A stretch of 64,000 bases of DNA from the NCBI GenBank assembly GCA_963795195.1, contig CAWCGU010000006.1, positions 2,932,102 to 2,996,101 on the forward strand. The letters are read 5' to 3'. The position numbers and the translations under genes are program-made. Below the pieces are notes generated by a model, which had not been told where the DNA came from, searched no databases, and saw nothing but the letters and a program-made list of their open reading frames with translations. Positions 22,318 to 31,679 of this stretch are shown here, in pieces (position 1 is the first letter of the stretch; every line of letters begins with the position of its first letter). The DNA comes from CAWCGU01 sp963795195 (lineage in GTDB: Bacteria > Actinomycetota > Thermoleophilia > Solirubrobacterales > 70-9).

Positions 22318-23434
22318 CCGGCCGCCGCCAGATGTTCGGCATGTGCGGCTGCCACCCCGGGCTGCAGCGGCAGCTCCCGGTAGGCCTGCACCCGCGCCCC
22401 GATGCAGGCCTCCCGCAGGGCCGAAAGCCGGGCCTCGCCGTAGTAGCGGCAGAGGGCCCGCGCGCGGTGCGCCCCGTCGACGAGGTCGCGCAGCCCGACC
22501 AGGACCGCTCCGATTTCACGCAGTTGGCGCGCGCCGCCGGGCTTCGGCCGAGCGCGCAGAGCCCGTCCAGGTAGGCGGTCTTCGCCGCCACCCCGAAGGC
22601 GTGCTTGGCGCTGTCGACGATCGCGTCGCCGCCCAGGCCCTGGTAGCAGGCGGCGCGATAGTCCCGCTCGGTTTGAGCGCAGAGCTCGAAGACGGTCGCG
22701 TAGTCACCGTCACTGACGAACAGCGCGTAGGTCGTCTGCTTGTCGTAGCAGGGCGGCTTGTAGCGCGGGGCGAGCACGGTGCAGGGATAGAGCGGGCGCT
22801 CGGGCCTGGCGTAGGTGGATGGCCGGGTTGGATGGTCGAGCGCCGAGAAGTTCTCCATGAGACTCCGCCGTAACAGTTGTCGGCCTCCCACTGCGCCTCG
22901 AGCGCGTCGCAGCCCTCGAGCGAATCGAAAACATCGGAGGCGAACACCCCCATGAAGCCGTGACCCATCCCGTGGACGCAGTTGTAGTGATCGGCAGAGC
23001 GCGGCTCGTTTCGCGCAGCTCGGCGCAGACCGACATCGCCTCCTCGACCACCCTGCCGGCGCCGATCTCAGCCATCACCGACTCGATCACCCCGTGGTAG
23101 TAACCGGAGGAGCAGAGGGTGTTGCCCTGTTCGAACGCATTCATCCCCGTCTGCACACCGGCGGCCCGGCCGATCCGATGGGTGAGCTGGTGACAGGCGG
23201 AGCGCACGAAACCGCCGCCCTCCCAGGCGCTCCCGAGGTCCGCCAGCGCGGCCTCCGGGCCCGAGGCGGAGACGAGCTCGACGTAGTGGTGCTCGAGGCA
23301 TTCGAAGTCGAGGGCGTCGACGCCGATGCACTCCGTGATCTCGGGGGTAGGCGCCGCGGAGGGGTCGGGATCGTTCTCAGCGAAAAAGAGGAACCAGGCC
23401 GCGAGCGCCACCGCACCTGCGGCGAACGCCGCAT
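22314..23434 (-). CDS. Cys/His-rich membrane-anchored protein, copy 1 (frame-broken)
   Basis: The protein has one N-terminal membrane helix (FYAAFAAGAVALAAWFLFF), then IECIGVDALDFECLEHHYVE-like text, CHQLTHRIGRAAG, LCSSGYYHGVIESVMAEIG, MSVCAELRE, HYNCVHGMGHGFMGVF, ALEAQWEADNCYGGVFMEN, YPCTVLAPRYKPPCY, YDKQTTYALF and CYQGLGGDAIVDSAKHAFG, ending AAAHAEHLAAAG. At least ten Cys and the pairs CHxxxH and CxHGxGH are regularly placed. I know no function for this family. Start ATG 23434 is tentative because a frame change follows at once; others are near 23000, 22870, 22540 and 22490. It follows an MFS permease gene on the same strand. Confidence 0.65.
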
Positions 23435-23439
23435 AGAAG

Positions 23440-24834
23440 ATCCTCGGTATTCGGGGGCCAGTGTGCGTGTGTCTCTTATATCCGAGTGGCCGCGCCCCGT
23501 GGGGCCCTCGAAGCTCAGCTCTTGTGCCCGCCCGGCGCCTGGGGCGAGCAGATCTGGCCTCGGCCGGAGTCGCCGGCGCGCCGTCAGCCTGCTCTCCGAC
23601 CATCGTGTCTGCGGGGACGTTCTCGCGTCGCGCCAGCGCGTAGAAGGGGATCCCCAGCGCCGAGATCCCAGTCGCAATCAGGTACGACGGGCCGTAGCCC
23701 CAGACGTCGGCGGCGCGGCCGAGCAGCCGGCTGGCCGAGACGCCGCCGGTCGAGCTCATCAGCGAGTCGAAGGAGAGGATCGTCGCCCGCTGCTGGGAGG
23801 GGATCATGCCGTTGAGGTAGGCTTGCCGGATCGGCATCGAGGCCGCGAACAATAAGCCCCCAGACGACGACCAGCGCGATCACCGGCCTCGAAGCTCTCG
23901 ATCGCCCCCGATCAGCCCGAGCGTGAGCGTGCTCGCCGCCAGGGCGGCGATCAGCGCCGTGGTACGCCGCTGGAACGAGCTTGCGGATGCGCGGCGCCGC
24001 GATCCCGCCGAGGATCTGGGCGCCGGCGACGATCGCGGCCACGAGCCCGGCTACCTGGTAGGCCTCGGGGTCGCCGTAGAGCTCGAGCAGGTACGGCTGG
24101 AGAGGCGTAGAAGACGTAGATGCCGACGCCGCCGGTGAAGAGCGCCTCGACCATCACCCACTTGACGGCCGGCACCTTCCAGCCGTATTCGATCGAGGCC
24201 GAGGCGATCTTGCGCATCTCAGCGATCGGGCGTCCGCCCTTCTCGGGCGTGAAGCCGACGTCTCGCATCAGCCGGAAGGCGACGAAGAACATCACGACCA
24301 GCACCACCGCGCGCAGCACGAACGGCACCCCGAGGTTCGGTCGGCGGCGAGGAAACCGCCGGCCGACCGAGCCGGTCAGCATCGCGGCGCCGCCGACGAT
24401 CTGCCCGCGGCTGAAGACCGACTCGAGCGCTGCCGGTGAAACCGGTCGCGTGGAGCGCGTCCACCAGCCAGGCCTCGATCGCGCCGGAGAAGAAGGTATA
24501 GCCGAGCCCGAGCAGGAGCGAGACCAGCCGCCCACGCCCAAAGGGTGACTTGAGTTGCCAGAGCAGGACGTAGAGCGCGGTGCTGCCCGCCAGGTCACGG
24601 TGCCGAGCAGGAAGGACATCGCGGCGGCCCCACGCGTCGGCGACGATCCCGGTCGGGATCTCGAACACCACCATCCCCGCGGTGAAGAATGCGTTGGCGG
24701 CGAAGGCCTCCAAGTTCGTCAGAGCCCGCGTCCAGGAGGAAGATCGTGTTGATGCCCCAGATCAGCGACGTCGCCAGGGTGTTTCCGAGGGTCAGCGTCA
24801 GGCGGGCGCCTGGATTCGACCGCGGCGTGGGCAC
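23440..24834 (-). CDS. Major facilitator superfamily permease (frame-broken)
   Basis: A twelve-helix-type transporter readable as TLGNTLATSLIWGINTIFLL, FFTAGMVVFEIPTGIVADAW (the helix 2-3 loop with an Asp-x-x-G/R-type motif A), YTFFSGAIEAWLVDALHATG, NLGVPFVLRAVVLVVMFFVA, KVPAVKWVMVEALFTGGVG, LVAAIVAGAQILGGIAAPRI, PIRQAYLNGMIPSQQRATIL and SYLIATGISALGIPFYALAR. The helix 5 segment RQAYLNGMIPSQQRAT is typical of MFS drug-efflux-like proteins. Breaks are near 24725, 24600, 24430, 24350, 24105, 23970, 23900 and 23850. The C-terminus runs towards the Cys/His-rich gene; no stop is visible between them in the observed frame. Confidence 0.75.
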
Positions 24835-24857
24835 CCACCAACCCTATTTGGGCTTGG

Positions 24858-25137
24858 CTAGACGGGGGCGAGGCGGGTGCGGACTATCGTGCCGGCGGGG
24901 GTGGAGCGGATCTTGGGAACCAGGTCGCAGAGCTGGTTGACGATCCAGAGCGAAGCCGCCGCCGTGGGAGATGCTGTTCGTCGCCAGCTCGTTGGCCGCG
25001 ACAACAGGTCGAGCCGCGGACATCATCGAAATTCGCTTTCTGGGCGTAGCCGGCGACCCACTCGCGCAGGGCGTGCAGGTCCTCGAGGCCGATTCGACCC
25101 GCGGACTGGAAACGGCGACCACGATCGGCTCCCGCAT
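24858..25137 (-). CDS. Anti-sigma-factor/histidine-kinase-type ATPase (small, frame-broken)
   Basis: Minus-strand text gives LEDLHALREWVAGYAQKANF, DDVR, VVANELATNSISHGGG and KIRSTPAGTIVRTRLAPV with a TAG at 24858-24860. The box NELATNSISHGGG is the N-box of the HATPase_c fold as in RsbW/SpoIIAB-type anti-sigma regulators (N for Mg-ATP binding), followed by the strand that closes the small domain. The length, near 95-100 residues, is short for the family (about 130-140), so the N-terminus may start further upstream. Frames change near 25075, 25000 and 24950. No partner sigma or anti-anti-sigma gene is adjacent. Confidence 0.6.
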
Positions 25138-25274
25138 CGCGACCGCCCCCACCTTCCCAAGCCCCCATTCGGAGTGATTCAGAAGCACTGCGTGATGAGC
25201 CGCACACGCTCACCGGGGCCGACCCAATAGGTTGGCTCGCCTGCGAGGCGGCGGGTGCACGACCCAACCACTAC

Positions 25275-25280
25275 AGGAGG
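25275..25280 (+). promoter_or_regulatory. Strong ribosome-binding site AGGAGG deciding a TTG start
   Basis: AGGAGG lies five bases before a TTG at 25286. No ATG or GTG is placed near it, so it marks TTG 25286 as the start of the cupredoxin-like lipoprotein. Confidence 0.8.
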
Positions 25281-25285
25281 TCTCT

Positions 25286-25821
25286 TTGAGAACCGACCCG
25301 GAACCACGAGGCAAGAGCCGCGCGCGTTTGGCCGTAGCCGCCGTCGCGGCCCTGGCATTGACGTTTGGCGTCGCAGCATGCGGCGATGACGAGGACAGCG
25401 ACACGACCGCTGCTGAGACGACGGAGTCGACAACGGAGTCGACCACCGCCGACACCGGCTCAGCCGAGAGCGTCAGCGTCACGACCACCAACGACGGCGA
25501 CGGCTTCACCTGGGACGTCGAGCCGATCCCGACCGCGGACACTAAGACCGTCACCTTCAACAACGAGAGCGACGAGTTCCACGTGTTGATCTTCGCCCGC
25601 CTGAGCGAGGGCGTCACGGTCGACGAGGCGCTCGAGGCTGAAGGCGAGAAGGGCACCGGAACCAGGTCATCAAGGGGGGCGAGGCGCCTCCCGGCGAGAC
25701 CGTCGAAGTTGAGGTCACCGAGGACCTGACCGCCGGCGAGTACATGATGCTCTGCCCGATCTCGGGTCCGAACGGCCCGCATACGGAGCTCGGTCAGCTC
25801 GAGGAATTCAGCATCGAGTAG
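25286..25821 (+). CDS. Cupredoxin-like secreted lipoprotein (one frameshift)
   Basis: An exported protein of about 177 residues. The signal peptide LAVAAVAALALTFGVAAC ends in a lipobox, followed by an acidic Asp/Thr/Glu-rich linker (residues 33-60) and a beta-sandwich domain: FTWDVEPIPTADTKTVTFNN, EFHVLIFARLSEGVTVDEAL, then in the next frame GGEAPPGETVEVEVTEDLTA and EYMMLCPISG ending at TAG 25821. The layout matches small cupredoxin-like (plastocyanin-fold) proteins: one His (FHV), one Cys (MLC) and a His near PNGPHTELG could be copper ligands, but this is inference. The frame breaks once near 25662. A strong AGGAGG and a downstream hairpin make it a single-gene unit. Confidence 0.78.
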
Positions 25822-25856
25822 CCGCGCGCCGCAAGGCGCGATCAGAGCTGGAACGC

Positions 25857-25887
25857 GAGGCCCGCCCGGCTTGACCGGGCGGGCCTC
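25857..25887 (+). terminator. Strong GC hairpin after the cupredoxin gene
   Basis: Thirteen-base perfect arms (GAGGCCCGCCCGG and its complement) flank the loop CTTGA, 36 bases after the stop at 25821. No U-run follows, so a stem-only terminator is inferred. Confidence 0.75.
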
Positions 25888-25935
25888 GTGCGTTGTCTCG
25901 CCCGTTGTCCAATGTAAGCTTCCGGCCGGAGCGGA

Positions 25936-28629
25936 ATGAGGGAGATGGACCTCCGAAAGCCAATCGCAGGACTGGGGGCGCTCGCCGGGTTGCTGGCCTG
26001 GACGACGTCGGCGTCGCCTGCCAAGCGGCGACGATCGACGTCGGCTGCGGAGCCTCGCAGCTGGTCGCCGCAATCAACGCGGCCAACTCGCAGGCGGGCG
26101 CCGACACACTCCGCTTGGCCGCGGATTGCTCTACACGCTCAGCGCGGTCGACAACAACTGGTACGGCCCCAACGGCCTGCCGGCGATCTCCTCGACGACG
26201 ATCGAGGGCAACGGCGCGACGATCCAGCGTTTCGCCAGGCGCCCAAATTCCGCCTCTTCTTCGTCGGCGCCGACCCGGCGCGTTCGGCGACCGCGAGCTA
26301 CACCTCGCCCGGCGCCGGCAACCTGACTCTTCACGAACTGACGCTGATCGGCGGGCCTCGCAGAGGCGGTTCGGCCTCGGCGGGTGGCGCCGGGGCCGGC
26401 CTCGGCGGAGCGATTTTCAACCAGGGCCGGCTGACATTGGATGCGGTGACCGTGACGCAAAACGAGGCAAGGGGCGGCGACATCGTCGGCAGGATCGCCG
26501 GAACGCTCGACTTCCGTGGAGGCGGCGGCATCGGTGAGGACGTGTCCGGCTTCAACGGGGGCGGCTTCGGGTCCGGGAGCTTCGGCGGTGCGATCGGCGG
26601 CGGTGGTGGTCACGCGGTTATCGGCGCTGCCGGCGGCGGCGGTGGAGGCGCCGGATTCAGCGCCGCTGACAACGGTGACAACGGTGATGATGGAGGCGCG
26701 AACCCAGATTTCAGCCCCCGCTACGGAGGCGGTGGAGTCGGTGGTGGCGCGGCGACGGGCCTGGGCGGCAGTGGCGTGACCGGCAACATCGGCGACCCCC
26801 AGTACGGAGCGGGCGGCAGGGGAGGGGCGGGATCGGGCGGCGGCGCCGGTGGCGGGCCGACCGGGCAGGAGCCGATTCCCGGATCAGAGCGCGCAGGCGG
26901 CGGCTTCGGTAGGGGCGGCAGCGGGGGCGCCACTCCCAACGGCAGCGGCGGCGGCGGCGTCGGCGGTGGCGGTGGCGGACCCGAAAGAGGCCCGCACCCT
27001 CAGCGATTTTCAGGGCGGTGGTGGCGGCGGCGGCTTCGGCGGCGGCGGTGGCGCAGCAGGCGGCCTCGGTGGCTTCGGTGGCGGCGGCGGTGCCGCAAGT
27101 AGGGAAATCGACGATACGGCCTTCGCATTCGTGATCTGGCCTGCCGGGGTGGGCGGCTTCGGCGGCGGCAACGGGAACCCAGACCAGTTCGATGACTGCT
27201 GCGGCGGCACCGGCGCGGGCATGGGAGGCGCCATCTTCAACATGCAGGGCGAGCTGAAGATCGTCAACAGCACGCTCGCCGGCAACGGCGCCGCGGGCGG
27301 CACCTGCTCGGCGTCCAGTTCCTGCGGCACGCTGGGCAAGGGCCTTGGCGGCGCGATCTTCAACCTCAACGGCAAAGTGGAGGTCACCTTCTCGACCCTG
27401 GCCGATAACGGGGCGGCCGAGGGCGGTGGTGCGCTCTACAGCCTCGGCTACGACTCCGCCGTTACGCGTTTCGCGGAGCTCGTGATCCGCGGCTCGATTC
27501 TCGCCTTCAGTCGTGACGCCGTGACCGATCTGGTCAGCGACGCCCCTTCTGCCACCACCGCCGGCGCCAATGACAGCGAATGGCTCATCAACCTCTTTGG
27601 CACAAACTCGATCGGTACTCACGTCGAGCTCGGCAAGCCCGGGGTCATCAACGGAGCGCAGGCGATCATCCCACCGTCGGTTCCCCTCGGCGCACTCGCC
27701 GACAACGGCGGACCGACGCCGACGATGGCGATCCCGGCGGCGAGTCCGTATCGCAACTCCTGGCCGACCGCTTCCTGTGACGGACTGGTCCGTGACCAGC
27801 GGGGGGCTGCGCGGCCACAGGGTGGCAACTGCGATCTCGGTGCACTCGAGGTCGATACAACCGCCCCGCTCGTCACGCTGACGCCGGGCCAGCCGCCCCT
27901 CACCAACAACCCGACCCCGAGCTTCACCTTCAGCTCGAACGAGCCGGGCACCACGTTCGAGTGCCGCCTCGACAGCCCCGCGGGCACGCCGTGCACGTCC
28001 CCGCTGACGTCGACGAACTCGCCGACGGCGGCCACACTTTCGAGGTGGTGGGCACCGACATCGCCGGCAACAGTTCGTCTGCGCTCCACGCGTTCACGAT
28101 CGACACCACACCGCCGCAGACGACGATCGACTCGGGCCCGACGGGCGCCGAGAGCCAGCCGGCCTTCGCATTTTCCTCCAGCGACCTTGGCGCGACGTTC
28201 CAGTGTCGCCACTCCCAGGGTGGATCGACCCCGCCCGCGTTCGCCGCCTGCAGCGGTCCCGGCAACACCGCCACCATCGGCCCGCTCGCCGCCGGCGAGT
28301 ACACCTTCGAGGTGCGAGCGAGTGACGCTGCGGGAAACTCCGACCCGACCCCGGCCGCGGTCAGCTTCCCCGTCGGTGCGGCGCCCGACCCTGACCCCGG
28401 GCCTGACTCCACCTGCACCGTTCCCCAGGTCAAGAAGGGCGCCGGCCCGCGCGCAGCCAAGCGCAAGCTCATCGCGGCGGGCTGCGCCGCCGGCAAGGTC
28501 AGCCGCCGGCACTCCGCCAAGGTCAAGCGCGGCAGGCTGATCCGACTCAAGCCGAAGCCGGGCACAGTGCTGCCGGCCGGCAGCACGGTGGCGATCGTGC
28601 TCAGCTCGGGTCCGCGCCAACCGGGCTGA
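25936..28629 (+). CDS. Secreted Gly-rich parallel beta-helix protein with C-terminal PASTA-like domain (frame-broken)
   Basis: About 890 residues. A signal peptide (PIAGLGALAGLLAWTTSASP) leads into text typical of choice-of-anchor/pectate-lyase-like beta-helix proteins: GADTLRLAADC, PAISSTTIEGNGATIQRF, NLTLHELTLIGG, GLGGAIFNQGRLTLDAVTV, then a long Gly-rich insert (26520-27110), GGAIFNMQGELKIVNSTLAG, GGAIFNLNGKVEVTFSTLAD, LADNGGPTPTMAIPAASP and CDGLVRDQRG. After this come two Ig-like FECRLD and FQCRHS units (27950-28400) and a PASTA-like CTVPQVKKGAG domain that ends at 28629. Breaks are near 26020, 26120, 26245, 26990 and 28015. The Gly insert resembles PE-PGRS style loops; cell-surface location is inferred. 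Confidence 0.8.
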
Positions 28630-28701
28630 AGCGGCCGCGCATTCCGCCTCAAGAAACTCGGTGTTTTTCAATCGCTGACGCCTGGGTACTGACCTGCAGC
28701 G

Positions 28702-29928
28702 ATGAGTCTCGCCGACCTCGTCCCGACCGTTCTGGCCGCTCAAGCTGATCCGCCCGCCGGCGGTGCGGCGATCTGGGAGGTAGTCGTGGCGACCCTGATG
28801 GGCGGCCTGATGACCGCCGCCGTGGTCGTGCCGATCATCGGCTACCGTTCCGGCCGCTTCGACGTCCTCGGCCGGCTCGCCGCCTTCTCCGGGCGCGTGA
28901 CCGGCATGCCGGGCTGGGCGGCGCTGCCGCTGGCGATCCAGGGCGGCTCGCTGATCATCGCCGTTTTCGGCATGTACTGGGACATCTCCCTGCACATCGA
29001 CGAGGGCCGCGACGCCGGCCCGCTCGCCGACCCGGCGCACTACTTCATCCTGGTCGGCCTCTTCGGCGTGATGGCCTCGGGGATCCTGGCGATGGCGCTG
29101 CCGCGAGCATCCGACCAAGTCGTCCGTAAAGCTCTGGCGATGGGCTGCGGATGCGCCGGTCGGCGGCGATCGTGATGGCGGCCTGCGGCGCGCTCACGCC
29201 TCGCGGCCTTCCCGCTCGACGACGTCTGGCACCGCATCTTCGGCCGGACGTGACGCTCTGGTCGCCGACGCACCTGATGCTGATCACGGGCGCATCGCTG
29301 TCGACCTTCGGCGGCGCTCGCGCTCTACCGCGAGTCGCTCGAGGAGGCCGGGGCGAGGACGCCCCCGAAACGGCCGGGATCTCGTTCGCCCGCGCCGGCT
29401 GGCTGCTGGCGCCGCTGACCGGGGCGATGCTGATCGGGCTCAACACCTTCCTGGCGGAGTTCGACTTCGCCGTTCCGCAGTTCCGGCTCGACATGCACGC
29501 CGATCGGGATCGCGCTCGCCGCCGGCGTCGCGCTGGTCTCGGCACGCCTGGTCATCGGCCCGTACGGCGCGCTGGCGACGGTCGCCTTCTTCCTGCTCAT
29601 GCGCGGGGACCTCTTCGTCACGGTCGGCCCGATCCTCGGGCGGGACCGAGCCGCACTTCTCCGCTCTACCTGGTGGAAGCGGCGCTGGTCGAGCTGGCCG
29701 CCGCTGGCCTTCGACAGCCGCGGCGCCCGATCGACGACGAGACCGGTGACGGTTCGGCGTGGTCTGCGGCGTGCGGATCGGGACCGTGGGCATAGCGGCG
29801 GAGTGGGGGTGGTCGCACGTCTGGATGGTCCACCCCCTGGACCGCGAGCATGTTCCCCGAGGCCTGGCTGATGGCGCTGGCCATCGCCGTCGGCCACGGT
29901 GCTGGTGGCGTCATCGGCCGGGCTTTGA
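28702..29928 (+). CDS. Polytopic membrane protein of unknown function (frame-broken)
   Basis: About 400 residues with at least eight hydrophobic segments, for example VVVATLMGGLMTAAVVVPII, WAALPLAIQGGSLIIAVFGM, YFILVGLFGVMASGILAMAL, TLWSPTHLMLITGASLSTFG, SFARAGWLLAPLTGAMLIGL, LVIGPYGALATVAFFLLMRG, LYLVEAALVELAA and WLMALAIAVATVLVASSAG. Charged residues and His lie in helices or at their ends (MYWDISLHIDEG, LWSPTHLM, AEFDFAVPQF, EWGWSHVWMVHPW), which could mean metal handling or transport. The first 150 residues are intact; breaks follow near 29150, 29215, 29320, 29505, 29655, 29735 and 29850. I do not recognise the family with certainty. A DNA glycosylase gene follows. Confidence 0.65.
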
Positions 29929-29956
29929 CCTGGAGCGCGCCTGCCCGCCGACGCTA

Positions 29957-30504
29957 GTGCGAACGAGTCGCCGGCCCATCCCGGGGCAGCCGGTTTGATC
30001 CTCCCCGACGTGCTCGGCCCCGGCCTTCGGGTCGTGTTCTGCGGAACCGCGGCGAGCGCCGTTTCCGCGCGGGTAGGGGCGTACTCTACGCCGGCCCCGG
30101 CAACCACTTCTGGCCGACGCTGCATGAGATCGGCCTGAGGCGAGGCGGCTCGAGCCGCTGGTTTCCGGGAGGTGCTGCAGTGGGGGGATCGGGCTGACCG
30201 ACGTTTGCAAGACGAGGAGTGAGGGGTCAGACCGGGAGATCGGCAGCGGCGGTTTTGATGTTCCCGGCTTGATCGAGAAGCTCGAGGAGCATCAGCCCGG
30301 CCTGGATCGCCTTCACCAGCAAGCGCGCCGCGAGCGAAGCGCTCGGCCACCGGACTGAATACGGCGAGCAGCCGGAGCCGTTCGCCGGGGCGAAGGTCCA
30401 CGTCCTGCCGTTCACCCTCGGGCAGAGCGCGGGGCTTCTGGGATCCGGCTCAGTGGCAGCGGCTGGCCGACTCCCTGTCGCCCGTTGCCGGGCGGCGCCG
30501 CTGA
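29957..30504 (+). CDS. mug: Mismatch-specific uracil/thymine DNA glycosylase, MUG/TDG-like (frame-broken)
   Basis: The product of about 180 residues removes mispaired U or T from DNA in base-excision repair if the family assignment is right. Readable blocks are LPDVLGPGLRVVFCGTAAS, YAGPGNHFWPTLHEIGLTPR-like text, WGIGLTDVCKTRSGSDREIG, FDVPGLIEKLEEHQPG, WIAFTSKRAAREALG, VHVLPS and FWDPAQWQRLADSL, in the order known for MUG. The first motif is GTAAS where the E. coli type has GINPG, so the water-activating Asn is not there; other actinobacterial MUG-like proteins have a similar motif as far as I recall. Breaks lie near 29995, 30080, 30135, 30310 and 30415. The GTG start at 29957 is tentative. 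Confidence 0.72.
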
Positions 30505-30569
30505 GACGTGGGTCATCTACGCCCGCATGCCAGCCGTCAGGTCACGCAGGTCAGGATTACGATCCACCG

Positions 30570-31018
30570 GTGGCCGTAGACGTCGAAACCGAAGTTGTGA
30601 TCGCCCGTCCACGGGCTGATGTCGCGGCCTTTGCGATTGAGCCCGACAACGCCACCGAGTGGTACGCCAACATCAGGTCGGTCGCTTGGGAGACCGAGCG
30701 GCCGCTGACCGTCGGCTCGCGCTTCGCGTTCGTGGCGCAGTTTCTGGGCCGCAGACTCGAATACACCTACGAGGTCCGCGAGTTGGTACCCGGCGAGCGC
30801 TTCGTGATGAGCACCTCCCAGGGTCCCTTCCCGATGGAAACGACCTACGCATTCGCCGACGCGGACGGCGGCACCCGGATGACGCTGCGCAACCGCGGCG
30901 AGCCTTCCGGCTTCTCCAAGGTCGGCGCGCCGATGATGTCGGCGGCGATGCAGGCGGGCGAATCCGCGCGGACCTGGCACGGATCAGGGAGATTCTGCAG
31001 ACGGGCGCCGGCGGCTGA
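30570..31018 (+). CDS. SRPBCC (START/Bet v1-like) family protein (one frameshift)
   Basis: A protein of about 149 residues starting at GTG 30570 with DVETEVVIARPRADVAAFAI, NATEWYANIRSVAWET, GSRFAFVAQFLGRRLEYTY, ELVPGERFVMSTSQGPFPME and TTYAFADADGGTRMTLRNRG: the beta-rich hydrophobic-pocket fold of polyketide-cyclase/dehydrase-type SRPBCC proteins. After a frame change near 30955 it ends LARIREILQTGAGG at 31018. Proteins of this kind bind a small hydrophobic ligand; no substrate can be named. It is convergent with the zinc-finger gene downstream. Confidence 0.82.
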
Positions 31019-31153
31019 TCAGCGCGGGGTAGGCCGCCGTCCCTGGTTCGGGCGGCCCACGGGGCGTGAGCGCCCCACCGGCGAACGATGGCCGGCTGGT
31101 CCAACCCCCCTGGCCGAGGAGCCATCGTTCGCCGGCTCGCCACCACGCCGGCC

Positions 31154-31596
31154 TCAGCCGGGCAGAGGCCTTGTCGCCACTCCCCTGACGCCGTGCTCGG
31201 CGTAGGAGTGCTCGTCCACCTGGCCCTCGCGGTTGAAGCCCTGACCGCAGACGCCGCATAGCCAGGCGTGCCGGGTCGCCGGCGTGCGTGGAGAACCCTG
31301 ATGGGGCGGCGGGCGGCGGCGGTACCGGCGGGGGCGGCGGGGGCGACCGGCGCCCTTCGGTAGCGGCCCGCCCAGCGGGGTTCCACTGGTCGACGATCGG
31401 GACGCCCGGTCGGAAGCGGGATCTCGCCGCCCGGCGATTCGTAGCGCTCACGCGCCTCGCGCATCTCCTGCGGCCCGTAGTTGCGCTTAGCCCACCACGA
31501 GTCCGGCTTGGCGATGCGGATCGCGCCGACGATCGCGAACGGGAAGGTGAAGTAGAGGAAGAACGTCGCCGCGGCGAGTCTCCACTTGCCCTTCAT
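31154..31596 (-). CDS. Membrane protein with C-terminal C2H2-type zinc finger (one frameshift)
   Basis: About 145 residues. The N-terminus is MKGKWRLAAATFFLYFTFPF, a single membrane helix, followed by KPDSWWAKRNYGPQEMREAR and a Pro/Ala-rich linker. After one frame change in the Pro-rich stretch (about 31310) the C-terminus reads HAWLCGVCGQGFNREGQVDE and HSYAEHGVRGVATRPLPG, ending at 31154. The spacing Cys-x2-Cys-x12-His-x4-His is that of a classical C2H2 zinc finger, rare in bacteria. ATG 31596 overlaps the stop of a 28-residue membrane peptide, which itself overlaps the FAD oxidoreductase stop, so the three are translationally coupled. Confidence 0.75.
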
Positions 31597-31679
31597 CGCG
31601 CAGACGATCGGGGGATCAGCCAGCCGGCGATGAAGATGATCGCAAATATCGCGACCCCCACCACCTCGTCTGCGTTCAC
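31593..31679 (-). CDS. 28-residue single-helix membrane peptide
   Basis: A very short gene read from GTG 31679: MNADEVVGVAIFAIIFIAGW then LIPRSSAR and TGA. Eighteen hydrophobic residues form one membrane helix with an acidic N-side and basic C-side, so the N-terminus would face outside. Its GTG overlaps the FAD oxidoreductase stop by four bases (GTGA) and its TGA overlaps the ATG of the zinc-finger gene (ATGA). Such double coupling with preserved sense argues that it is a real gene and perhaps a small subunit that anchors or regulates its neighbours. Confidence 0.7.
   Translation of the reverse strand: MNADEVVGVAIFAIIFIAGWLIPRSSAR

Noticed and set aside
26520..27110. GGC-rich repeats as a possible CRISPR or satellite array
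   Set aside because: Units are irregular Gly codons within an open frame flanked by beta-helix text; no constant repeat or spacer length.
30222..30240. GGGGTCAGACC resembling the palindromic repeat families
   Set aside because: It codes for the conserved SGSDRE block of the DNA glycosylase and has no second arm, so it is ordinary coding sequence.
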